NCBI GenBank assembly: GCA_030019105.1
Contig: JASEGY010000278.1
Span: 1-5,119, forward strand
Length of the DNA stretch: 5,119 bases
Reading direction: 5' to 3'
From: a bacterium
GTDB lineage: Bacteria > UBA9089 > JASEGY01
Shown: positions 1 through 5,072 of the stretch, in pieces
How the letters are laid out: each line of letters starts with the position of its first letter
Position numbering within the stretch: the stretch's first letter is position 1
Made by a program: the position numbers and the translations under genes
Notes under the pieces: generated by a model
The model's input: the letters and a program-made list of their open reading frames with translations, nothing else
Databases searched by the model: none
Told to the model about the DNA's origin: nothing

Positions 1-28
1 TATCCTGTAAATCCTGGTTAATCCTGTC
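1..28. repeat. Short direct repeat ATCCTG x3 at the window edge
   Basis: The hexamer ATCCTG occurs at 2-7, 11-16 and 21-26, a period of 9-10 bp, each copy followed by a T/A-rich linker. The array lies just downstream of the aspS stop codon (minus strand) and runs off the window edge, so its full length is unknown. It resembles the short repeat words that fill the other gaps in this window. No hairpin plus T-tract terminator for aspS is visible in positions 1-55. Confidence 0.5.
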
Positions 29-55
29 TAAATTTTTAAATGTAACATTGTCGAG

Positions 56-1822
56 TTAAGCTCTTATTTTCAGGTGCAACTCCCGCAATTGTTTTTCTTC
101 TACCTCAAAGGGGGCGCCGGTCAGGGGGCAGCCGCCGCTCTGGGTCTTGGGAAAAGCGATGACATCCCGAATGGATTCGCAGCCTAACAATACAGCCAGG
201 AGGCGATCAAGACCTAACGCAATCCCGCCATGAGGTGGAGCCCCGTATTCAAAGGCCTCCAGGAGAAAGCCGAATTTACGCCTGGCCTCTTCAAGGGTAA
301 TCCCCAACACAGAAAAGGCCTTCTCCTGAATGTCCTGGCGATGGATTCTGATACTTCCCCCGCCAATCTCGACCCCGTTTAAAACTATGTCGTATGCCCT
401 GGCCTTGATCTTGCCCGGGTCGGTTTCCAGTAAATGATAGTCGGTCTCTTTGGGGGAAGTAAAGGGATGATGGCTGGCCACCCAGCGTTTCTCTTCTTCA
501 TCGTATTCCAGCAGCGGAAAGTCAGTCACCCAGAGCAGCTCGAATTTATCTCCAGGGATCAGGCCCAGCCTTTCCGCCAGATTAAGCCTGAGATTGGCCA
601 GGGCCGGGGCGACAACCGATGGTTTATCAGCCACAAAGAAGATGATGTCTCCTGCTTTGGCCTCAGCCAGTTTAATCAGCTCATCTTTCTTCTCCTGACT
701 GAAGAACTTGGCAATGGGTGATTCCAGTCCTTCTTCAGTAACCTTAAAATAGGCCAGCCCCTTAGCTCCGTAAATAGCCACATAAGTGGTCAGATCATCA
801 ATATCCTTGCGGCTGAAAGCGGCTCCACCCGGAATACAGATGCCCTTTACCTGTCCGCCTTGTTCAATGATTTGGTCAAAGACCTTAAATCCTGCTCCTC
901 CCAGAAGCCCGGCGGCGTCAAAAAGCTCCAGGCCGAATCTGGTATCAGGCCGGTCTACTCCGAATCTATCCATTGATTCCTGGTAGGTCAGCCGGGGAAA
1001 AGGGAGGGAAATATCTATATTGAGCAGGGCCTTGAATACTTCGGCCAGCAGGCCTTCGATTAAGCGATAGATGTCCTCTTCATCTACAAACGAGGCCTCT
1101 ATGTCGATCTGGGTAAATTCCGGCTGTCTGTCAGCCCGCAAATCCTCATCCCGAAAGCACTTCACGATCTGGAAATATCCTTCCATGCCGGCGACCATCA
1201 GGATTTGTTTAAACAGTTGTGGAGATTGTGGCAGGGCGTAGAAGCTGCCCGGCAGAAGCCGGCTGGGCACCAGAAAATCCCTGGCCCCTTCCGGGGTGCT
1301 GGCAATAAGCATAGGGGTTTCTATTTCAAGCAGCCCTTCTTTGGCAAGATAGTTTCTGATAGCTTGATATGCCTTGTGCCTGGCCAGAATATTTTCCTTG
1401 AGCCCTGGCCGGCGCAGATCAAGGTATCGATATTGGAGTCGAAGGTCTTCATTAGTGGTTATCTTCTCTTCCAGGGGGAAAGGCGGGGTCTTAGCCGGAT
1501 TAAGTATCTCCATCTCGCTCACCAGCACTTCGATCTCACCGGTAGGCAACTCCGGGTTAACCGTGCCTTTGGGCCTGGTCTCTACCGTGCCTTTCACGGC
1601 AACGACAAATTCACTCCGAAGCTGATGGGCCAGGACATGTGAATCCTGATCATGCTCAGGATTAAAGACAACCTGCGCAATACCCGATCTATCCCGCAGA
1701 TCAATAAAGACCAGCCCCCCGTGATCCCGTCGTTTGGCCACCCAGCCGTTTAAGATGACCTCCGTGCCGACATCCGACAACCTTAGTTGTCCACCGTAAT
1801 GTGTTCGCTTTAGATTAAACAT
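56..1822 (-). CDS. aspS: Aspartate--tRNA(Asp/Asn) ligase, bacterial type, predicted non-discriminating
   Basis: This is a 588-residue class II aminoacyl-tRNA synthetase, normal length for bacterial AspRS, which attaches aspartate to tRNA in the cytoplasm. The N-terminal OB-fold anticodon-binding domain covers about residues 1-105 (GWVAKRRDHGGLVFIDLRDR at 26-45). The catalytic core follows, with RDFLVP at 181-186, QSPQLFKQ at 199-206, motif 2 FRDEDLRADRQPEFTQID at 223-240 and motif 3 GIALGLDRLLAVLLG at 533-547. The bacterial GAD insertion lies at about 290-425. H34 and G86 align with the His31/Gly81 pair of non-discriminating AspRS, where E. coli has Leu30/Lys81. The ATG at 1822 is chosen because AAGGAG lies 8 nt upstream and the protein then begins at the usual place (MFNLKRTHYGGQL). 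The frame stays open to 1924, but that extension only translates repeat DNA. No frameshift or missing catalytic motif was seen. The MITE-like element lies about 90 nt upstream. Confidence 0.97.
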   Translation of the reverse strand: MFNLKRTHYGGQLRLSDVGTEVILNGWVAKRRDHGGLVFIDLRDRSGIAQVVFNPEHDQDSHVLAHQLRSEFVVAVKGTVETRPKGTVNPELPTGEIEVLVSEMEILNPAKTPPFPLEEKITTNEDLRLQYRYLDLRRPGLKENILARHKAYQAIRNYLAKEGLLEIETPMLIASTPEGARDFLVPSRLLPGSFYALPQSPQLFKQILMVAGMEGYFQIVKCFRDEDLRADRQPEFTQIDIEASFVDEEDIYRLIEGLLAEVFKALLNIDISLPFPRLTYQESMDRFGVDRPDTRFGLELFDAAGLLGGAGFKVFDQIIEQGGQVKGICIPGGAAFSRKDIDDLTTYVAIYGAKGLAYFKVTEEGLESPIAKFFSQEKKDELIKLAEAKAGDIIFFVADKPSVVAPALANLRLNLAERLGLIPGDKFELLWVTDFPLLEYDEEEKRWVASHHPFTSPKETDYHLLETDPGKIKARAYDIVLNGVEIGGGSIRIHRQDIQEKAFSVLGITLEEARRKFGFLLEAFEYGAPPHGGIALGLDRLLAVLLGCESIRDVIAFPKTQSGGCPLTGAPFEVEEKQLRELHLKIRA

Positions 1823-1830
1823 AGTAATCT

Positions 1831-1836
1831 CTCCTT
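1831..1836 (-). promoter_or_regulatory. aspS Shine-Dalgarno AAGGAG
   Basis: On the minus strand AAGGAG lies 8 nt before the ATG at 1822. It decides the start against the in-frame upstream ATG at 1924, whose extra 34 codons consist of repeat sequence. No convincing -35/-10 pair is visible between this site and the heptad array. Confidence 0.85.
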
Positions 1837-1837
1837 T

Positions 1838-1867
1838 CAGGTTGTTTAGACTGTATCTCAGGTTGTT
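1838..1867. repeat. Two copies of CAGGTTGTT at 21-bp spacing
   Basis: CAGGTTGTT occurs at 1838-1846 and again at 1859-1867, exactly 21 bp (3 x 7) apart, directly upstream of the aspS ribosome binding site and next to the 7-bp array. The first copy touches the Shine-Dalgarno region, so it lies in the likely aspS 5' leader. Confidence 0.6.
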
Positions 1868-1871
1868 CAGG

Positions 1872-1899
1872 CTGAAGACTGAAGACTGAAGACTGAAGT
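1872..1899. repeat. 7-bp tandem array CTGAAGA x4
   Basis: Four consecutive heptamers are present: CTGAAGA at 1872-1878, 1879-1885 and 1886-1892, then CTGAAGT at 1893-1899. The array ends 5 bp before the left target duplication of the MITE-like element. It is the first of several arrays in this window that share a 7-bp period but not a word. Confidence 0.9.
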
Positions 1900-1904
1900 G
1901 AACA

Positions 1905-1912
1905 CACGGCAA
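1905..1912. repeat. Left 8-bp target-site duplication CACGGCAA
   Basis: CACGGCAA directly abuts the left terminal inverted repeat beginning at 1913. An identical 8-mer directly abuts the right terminus at 2150-2157. Perfect duplication at exactly the ends of the inverted repeats is the signature of transposition. Confidence 0.75.
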
Positions 1913-2149
1913 GTAACCGTTCACTTCCCCCCTGGTTCAGCCCCAGCGGGGCGGAATATTTATAGACCTGGGTCAAATAAATCAGCGTAGCTCCGTAGGA
2001 GCGATATGTTCTCAACAACATATGCCGCCCCTCTGGGGCTTGATCTGTGGGGTTGATAGCCGGCTATAAACATATCGCCCCGCTGGGGCTGAAAAGCTAA
2101 CCGCACAACTCGAAAATCTCCACTGAGGTAGGGGGGAGTGAACGGTTAC
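1913..2149. mobile_element. 237-bp MITE-like element with IS66-type ends
   Basis: The left end reads GTAACCGTTCACTT followed by six C and a T (1913-1933). The right end (2130-2149) is its reverse complement apart from one missing T, giving 20 matched bases. The ends are bounded by the perfect 8-bp direct repeat CACGGCAA. There is no transposase or other credible ORF inside, so the element would be non-autonomous and moved by an enzyme encoded elsewhere. Terminal GTAA and 8-bp duplications are established hallmarks of the IS66 family; assignment to that family is inference. The interior holds two inverted pairs of palindromic units (1936-2093) and a 36-bp unpaired stretch on the right (2094-2129). 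The intact duplication and near-perfect ends suggest a fairly recent insertion. It lies in the likely upstream region of aspS. Confidence 0.72.
1936..2093. repeat. Nested inverted repeats of GCCCC/GGGGC units
   Basis: Unit 1 (1936-1965, starting TTCAGCCCCAGCGGGGCG) matches the reverse complement of unit 4 (2064-2093) at 27 of 30 positions. Unit 2 (1981-2010, with core AGCTCCGTAGGAGC) is related to the reverse complement of unit 3 (2017-2043). The centre has ATATGTT at 2004-2010 facing AACATAT at 2017-2023 across a 6-nt loop. Each unit also has its own small hairpin, such as GCCCC-AGC-GGGGC. Either strand could fold as one long hairpin or as four small ones. Confidence 0.8.
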
Positions 2150-2157
2150 CACGGCAA
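2150..2157. repeat. Right 8-bp target-site duplication CACGGCAA
   Basis: This is an identical copy of 1905-1912, starting on the base after the right terminal inverted repeat. Removing the element and one copy leaves GAACA-CACGGCAA-CTTCA as the predicted empty site. Confidence 0.75.
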
Positions 2158-2224
2158 CTTCATTTTTCTCCTGCAGTCTTTAGCCTATTTTCCTACAGCC
2201 TATCTACCTGAGTAGTAGTACACA
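2158..2224. repeat. Intergenic repeat words, AGCCTAT x2
   Basis: This stretch between the MITE-like element and the large palindrome has no ORF. AGCCTAT occurs at 2182-2188 and 2197-2203, 15 bp apart, followed by TAGTAGTA at 2212-2219. It resembles the low-complexity words elsewhere in the gaps. No function is evident. Confidence 0.35.
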
Positions 2225-2316
2225 TCGGCGGAAGTTCCCCGCCGGTTACAGAAACCAGGTTTTTTGAAAAAACCTGGTTTCTCAGACTCCTCAAACCGAC
2301 GAGGGATTTCCGCCGA
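2225..2316. repeat. 92-bp imperfect palindrome, possible terminator
   Basis: The inner arms are perfect: GAAACCAGGTTTTTT (2251-2265) faces AAAAAACCTGGTTTC (2267-2281) around a single central G. The outer arms TCGGCGGAA (2225-2233) and TTCCGCCGA (2308-2316) also pair perfectly. The intervening arms are related but imperfect (TCCCCGCCGGTT against AACCGACGAGGGA). It begins 10 nt after the stop codon of the lipoprotein gene, so its transcript could form a strong hairpin that ends transcription or protects the mRNA end. It lacks a classic trailing U-tract outside the stem, so the terminator role is inference. No flanking direct repeat was found. Confidence 0.75.
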
Positions 2317-2326
2317 GCTGTAATAG

Positions 2327-3190
2327 TTATCTAACATCTATTTCCCCTTTAAGATCAAAAGGCAGATCAATACCTGCCCAGGGGGTGGCGATTCTTGTCT
2401 TTATCTTAAATTCATAATCGACCTTTTCCCCGGTCAAAACAGACTGTCCAGCCAAGCCGAGTCCCAGTAGGTCGATATGCACCGGCAGTTCCCAGAGCCC
2501 TTCTTTTCCTTCTTTGACAGTCTTTTTGCCTGCCAGGCTGCCTTCAACGATATCAAAACTTCCCAGATTAAGATGGTAAGCAAAATCGTCAAAGCTAAAG
2601 TCAAAGGAATTAGGGTTCTTTATCTTGAGGCCAAGAAGTATATCTGCCCCCATCAGGCTGAGTTTTTCCACCTTGAGGTGAGACAGGGATAAAGACGGGA
2701 TTTTGAAGACCGGCAGTTCTCCTGATTTACTAAAGGGAATCTTAAAAGGGTTGCCACGAGCAAGAGGGTTTTCAATATACAGATTCCCTTCAAACTTGAA
2801 CGGCACCTTGTTGGCGTCTTTAAGACCCTGGATCACCTTGTAAATGTCTGCGTAGCGAATCAAAACAGGGATAGAAAAGTTTCCTTCACCCGCCTTCTTT
2901 ATTTCAAGCCGGTCTTGCTTACTCCCTTCTACAATCTTCTTATCTTTAGCTGTCAAAAGATAATCAAAGCCGCTGAGGCTTATCCCAATCGGATTAGGGT
3001 TGGTGATCTTGACGTCAAAGGCCATTGAGACAGACTCAAGGTCTATGCCGGTGATCTTAGTTGTCGTAAGGCTGGCTTCCGGGGTTTTGATTACTTCCTG
3101 AAGCGTGGCACAGCCTGAAAGCAGAAAGATTAACAGCGGCCAGATATAAATCTTGAGTTTCGGGTTTCGGGCATCGAGTTTTGAATTCAT
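2327..3190 (-). CDS. LEA14/WHy-domain lipoprotein with two LEA_2 repeats
   Basis: This is a 287-residue exported protein. A hydrophobic stretch (about 14-25) leads to the lipobox LLSGC, with Cys27 as the predicted lipidated residue. Ala rather than Asp follows it, which by the E. coli Lol rule favours the outer membrane. The mature part holds two LEA14/WHy (LEA_2) beta-sandwich repeats at about 45-160 and 167-287. Each has the typical Asn-Pro-Asn turn (TNPNP at 63-67, KNPNS at 191-195), an alternating hydrophobic pattern and an E-G-S near VEGS. Family members are linked to desiccation or stress protection or to envelope roles; the exact function of bacterial lipoprotein forms is unknown. The ATG is supported by AGGAGG 8 nt upstream. 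The first 12 residues are encoded by a 7-bp repeat array. The gene stands alone between hisS and aspS, 278 and 504 nt away, so a shared operon is doubtful. Confidence 0.88.
   Translation of the reverse strand: MNSKLDARNPKLKIYIWPLLIFLLSGCATLQEVIKTPEASLTTTKITGIDLESVSMAFDVKITNPNPIGISLSGFDYLLTAKDKKIVEGSKQDRLEIKKAGEGNFSIPVLIRYADIYKVIQGLKDANKVPFKFEGNLYIENPLARGNPFKIPFSKSGELPVFKIPSLSLSHLKVEKLSLMGADILLGLKIKNPNSFDFSFDDFAYHLNLGSFDIVEGSLAGKKTVKEGKEGLWELPVHIDLLGLGLAGQSVLTGEKVDYEFKIKTRIATPWAGIDLPFDLKGEIDVR
3155..3189. repeat. 7-bp array inside the lipoprotein signal-peptide codons
   Basis: Five successive heptamers read GAGTTTC, GGGTTTC, GGGCATC, GAGTTTT and GAATTCA (plus strand), with TTTCGGG duplicated exactly at 3158-3171 and GAGTTT recurring 21 bp apart. 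On the minus strand this encodes residues 1-12 (MNSKLDARNPKL) of the lipoprotein. The array therefore forms the charged N-region before the hydrophobic core. Confidence 0.65.
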
Positions 3191-3198
3191 TTGTCATT

Positions 3199-3204
3199 CC
3201 TCCT
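3199..3204 (-). promoter_or_regulatory. Shine-Dalgarno AGGAGG of the lipoprotein gene
   Basis: AGGAGG lies 8 nt upstream of the ATG at 3190, an ideal spacing. It confirms that translation starts in the repeat-derived N-terminus rather than at a codon nearer the hydrophobic core. Confidence 0.85.
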
Positions 3205-3232
3205 GTATCCTCTTCAAAAGTCGTGGTAGAAT

Positions 3233-3329
3233 GATCAGGAGTCAGGAGTCCGGAGTTCAAAGTTGGTCACATTACGCGCCATCTAACCTTGCATCCTGAC
3301 CCCTGACCCCTGACTCCTGACTCCTGATC
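3233..3329. repeat. Perfect 18-bp inverted repeat built from 7-bp units
   Basis: GATCAGGAGTCAGGAGTC at 3233-3250 is the exact reverse complement of 3312-3329, with a 61-bp spacer. Both arms are parts of heptad arrays: TCAGGAG-type units at 3235-3255 and CTGACCC/CTGACTC units at 3296-3330 (five copies). The structure lies between hisS and the lipoprotein gene, upstream of the latter's ribosome binding site, so it may fall in its leader or promoter region. The spacer contains no recognisable gene. Confidence 0.85.
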
Positions 3330-3330
3330 C
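3296..3330. repeat. 7-bp tandem array CTGACCC/CTGACTC x5
   Basis: The heptamers are CTGACCC (3296-3302 and 3303-3309), CTGACTC (3310-3316 and 3317-3323) and CTGATCC (3324-3330). The change from CCC to CTC in blocks suggests duplication of neighbouring units. The 3' half forms one arm of the 18-bp inverted repeat. Confidence 0.9.
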
Positions 3331-3379
3331 CTGCCTTGGCTCTTACCATTAGATTTGAAGAAGATACTTCCTCCTCATA

Positions 3380-3469
3380 TTAGTTTGGTGGTTCGGCCGG
3401 ATAAAGGGTAACCATAAATTCCTCTCCGGCCTCCTCAAGCTTTGGCTCTTTTCCTGAATGTTCGATCAT
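3380..3469 (-). pseudogene. 29-codon ORF overlapping the hisS stop; probable C-terminal gene remnant
   Basis: The ATG (3469-3467) shares one base with the hisS TGA (TGATG), an arrangement that allows translational coupling. The frame runs 29 codons to TAA at 3382-3380. The peptide starts MIEHSGKEPKLEEAGEEF and continues MVTLYPAEPPN. It is acidic, has no membrane segment, and resembles the last residues of AlbA_2/HATPase_c_4-type ATP-binding transcriptional regulators, which typically end in a pattern like 'PEPEFEEEGGEFxVTF'. That resemblance is from memory and is an inference. An in-frame TAA (3484-3482) lies only four codons upstream of the ATG, so the rest of any such gene is absent. It could also be a chance ORF or a real coupled micropeptide. 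A 7-bp inverted repeat (GGCCGGA 3395-3401, TCCGGCC 3425-3431) lies inside it. Confidence 0.38.
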
Positions 3470-4722
3470 CAACCAGTCAATTTATTGATAATTTCTACTA
3501 GGTCAATCTCTTCTTGTTTCCCTGTCTCCATATCCTTAAGGGTGGCTACCTGCCTGTCTAACTCATCCTGACCAAGGATAAGCGCCTGTTTGACTCCGAT
3601 TCTATTAGCCAGCTTCAGTTGGGCCTTAAGCCCCCGTTTTTCCCAATCAAAGAGGACGGATAGTCCGGCCCGGCGGAGTTCTTGAAGGAACTTGACAGGG
3701 TATTCCTCAGAAGAAAGGCCAACTGCGGCCAGCAGAAGGTCCGGGACAGAAGTCGTTGTAGCCGGTGACCGGCGCTCTTTCAGGCACAGGACCAATCTTT
3801 CGCAGCCAGCGGCAAAACCAATAGCCGGGGTAGGACGACCGCCCATTTCTTCGATAAGATTATCGTATCTGCCACCCGCGGCCACGGCATTTTGGGCTCC
3901 GAGGCCGTAGTCAACTACCTCAAAGGCCGTCCGGGTGTAGTAATCCAGTCCCCTGACTAATTTTGGATTTCGGGTGTAGTCAATGCCAAATAACTTCAGG
4001 TGTCTTGTGACCTCTCCTAAATGAGAGGAGCAATCCTGGCACAGCGAGTCACTGATCGGCGGGGCATTTTCCTTGAGTCCGGAACAAACAGCGGTCTTAC
4101 AGTCCAGGATGCGGAGTGGATTGCGTTCTAATCGGACCTGACAATCGTTACAGAGGTCTTCTTTAAACTGACCGAAATAATCAACTAAGCTCTGCCGGTA
4201 TTGCCCCCGGCATTCAGGACAGCCCACACTGTTTATCTGAACCTCCAGTCCGGAAAGGCCGATGTCTTGTAATAAATGGACGACCATGGTAATGACTTCG
4301 GCGTCCAGGCCAGGGGCAAAGCTGCCAATGGCCTCTGTGCCCAATTGGTGGAACTGTCGCGACCGGCCGGCCTGGGGCCGTTCATACCGGAACATCGGGC
4401 CGGCATAGTAAAGTCTCAGGGGCAGCTTGGTCAGCATGCCGTGTTCTATCACGGCCCGAACTACAGAGGCCGTATTCTCCGGCCTGAGGGTCAGATTTCG
4501 TCCCTTGCGGTCAGCAAAGGTATACATCTCTTTATTGACAATATCGCTTGTTTCACCTATTCCCCGGGCAAATAGCTCGGTGACTTCAAAGATTGGCGTC
4601 CGAATCTCCTGATACCGGTAAGAGGCAAAGACCTTTCCGGCCACTTCTTCGATGTGCTGCCAGATTCCGACCTCTTCCGGCAAAATATCCCTTGTCCCTC
4701 GCGGGGCCTTAAATGAATTCAC
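3469..4722 (-). CDS. hisS: Histidine--tRNA ligase
   Basis: This is a 417-residue class II synthetase of the usual bacterial length that attaches histidine to tRNA(His) in the cytoplasm. The N-terminus KAPRGTRDILPEE (5-17) is the family hallmark. Motif 2 is FRYERPQAGRSRQFHQ (111-126). The histidine-specific motif HisA is LVRGLDYYTRTAFEV (255-269). AAGGRYDNLI (281-290) and motif 3 GFAAGCERL (302-310) complete the active site. The anticodon-binding domain covers about 327-417. Cysteine pairs (C168/C171, C191/C194, C228/C231) lie in the insertion between motif 2 and HisA; this pattern is common in bacterial HisRS and may bind metal. The start is GTG, supported by GGAGG 9 nt upstream and by the conserved N-terminus; no closer ATG exists. 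The gene starts 2 nt after the KilA-N remnant ends, and its stop overlaps the next small ORF by one base. No defect was seen. Confidence 0.97.
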   Translation of the reverse strand: MNSFKAPRGTRDILPEEVGIWQHIEEVAGKVFASYRYQEIRTPIFEVTELFARGIGETSDIVNKEMYTFADRKGRNLTLRPENTASVVRAVIEHGMLTKLPLRLYYAGPMFRYERPQAGRSRQFHQLGTEAIGSFAPGLDAEVITMVVHLLQDIGLSGLEVQINSVGCPECRGQYRQSLVDYFGQFKEDLCNDCQVRLERNPLRILDCKTAVCSGLKENAPPISDSLCQDCSSHLGEVTRHLKLFGIDYTRNPKLVRGLDYYTRTAFEVVDYGLGAQNAVAAGGRYDNLIEEMGGRPTPAIGFAAGCERLVLCLKERRSPATTTSVPDLLLAAVGLSSEEYPVKFLQELRRAGLSVLFDWEKRGLKAQLKLANRIGVKQALILGQDELDRQVATLKDMETGKQEEIDLVEIINKLTG

Positions 4723-4724
4723 TT

Positions 4725-5072
4725 TTATTTACCTCCCGCTTCAAGTCGCTTAATTTTCGAGTCGTCCGTCAGAAGTTTCATCTGTTGAATCGCAATTTGG
4801 TTCAACTTGCAGAGCCGCTTCGCCTGCGACGACTTTTCCTGGATGAAAAGGGCGTTCAGGTTTTCCAGATTGGAAAGACATACGAACTGTGACACATTAG
4901 CGTAGTCTCGAATATTGCCCTTCTCGTCCGGATGGCTGTCGCGCCACTCCTTTGCGGTCATGCCGAATAAGGCCATGTTCAGGACATCCGCCTCCGAGGC
5001 ATAGACCAGGTTTGTCTGGCGCGAAGTGAGTTCCGGCGGGATCAGGTTCTCTTTGATGGCGTCGGTATAATA
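4725..5072 (-). pseudogene. C-terminal part of a KilA-N-domain protein, 5' part interrupted
   Basis: The readable frame encodes 115 residues, beginning YYTDAIKENLIPPELTSRQT and continuing through ADVLNMALFGMTAKEWRD to LNQIAIQQMKLL near the end. This matches, from memory, the conserved C-terminal region of phage/plasmid-type KilA-N-domain proteins (TDAIKENLIPPELT, ADVLNVALFGxTAKxWRD, KGNxRDxA, LSNLExLNA). The DNA-binding KilA-N domain itself should lie upstream (higher coordinates). There, an in-frame TAA at 5075-5073 interrupts the frame, and the 14 codons before it read RNRNILADNANVAG, which I do not recognise as part of the family. The first internal ATG is at 4976, too far in to restore a DNA-binding domain. 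It is best read as a truncated remnant; a frameshift near 5075 is an alternative. It ends 2 nt before hisS. Confidence 0.7.
4732..4736 (-). promoter_or_regulatory. hisS Shine-Dalgarno GGAGG inside the upstream remnant
   Basis: GGAGG lies 9 nt before the GTG start of hisS. The same bases are the Gly-Gly codons (GGA GGT) of the preceding KilA-N fragment, just before its TAA. Initiation of hisS therefore depends on DNA belonging to the remnant. Confidence 0.8.

Noticed and set aside
434..1642. Plus-strand ORFs antisense to aspS (434-721, 786-986, 1205-1642, 1374-1625)
   Set aside because: All lie opposite a well-supported gene, have no recognisable domains and look like frame shadows.
1823..1924. 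An upstream in-frame ATG giving a 622-residue AspRS
   Set aside because: The extra 34 residues translate the CTGAAGA array and the CAGGTTGTT repeats. The internal ATG at 1822 has a strong Shine-Dalgarno and the standard AspRS N-terminus.
1815..2021. A 68-codon minus-strand ORF across the MITE-like element
   Set aside because: It consists of terminal repeat, palindromic units and heptad array, overlaps the aspS start in another frame, and resembles no protein family.
1823..2326. T-box or other amino-acid riboswitch before aspS
   Set aside because: No T-box consensus (AGGGTGG...ACCGCG) or terminator/antiterminator pair was found on the minus strand; the region is accounted for by repeats and the MITE-like element.
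3057..3260. A 67-codon minus-strand ORF overlapping the lipoprotein start
   Set aside because: It lies out of frame over the heptad arrays and the signal-peptide codons; the lipoprotein frame has the lipobox and ribosome binding site.
3221..3265. A TTGAAC-like -35 box upstream of the lipoprotein gene (minus strand)
   Set aside because: No matching -10 box at proper spacing, and the candidate falls inside the heptad array.
1872..3330. Tandem arrays considered as CRISPR
   Set aside because: The units are 7 bp with no unique spacers, and there are no cas genes in the window.
3395..3431. GGCCGGA/TCCGGCC inverted repeat as a hisS terminator
   Set aside because: The stem is only 7 bp with a 23-nt loop and no following T-tract on the minus strand.
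2477..4612. Plus-strand ORFs antisense to the lipoprotein gene and hisS
   Set aside because: They are antisense shadows with no family resemblance and no convincing ribosome binding sites.
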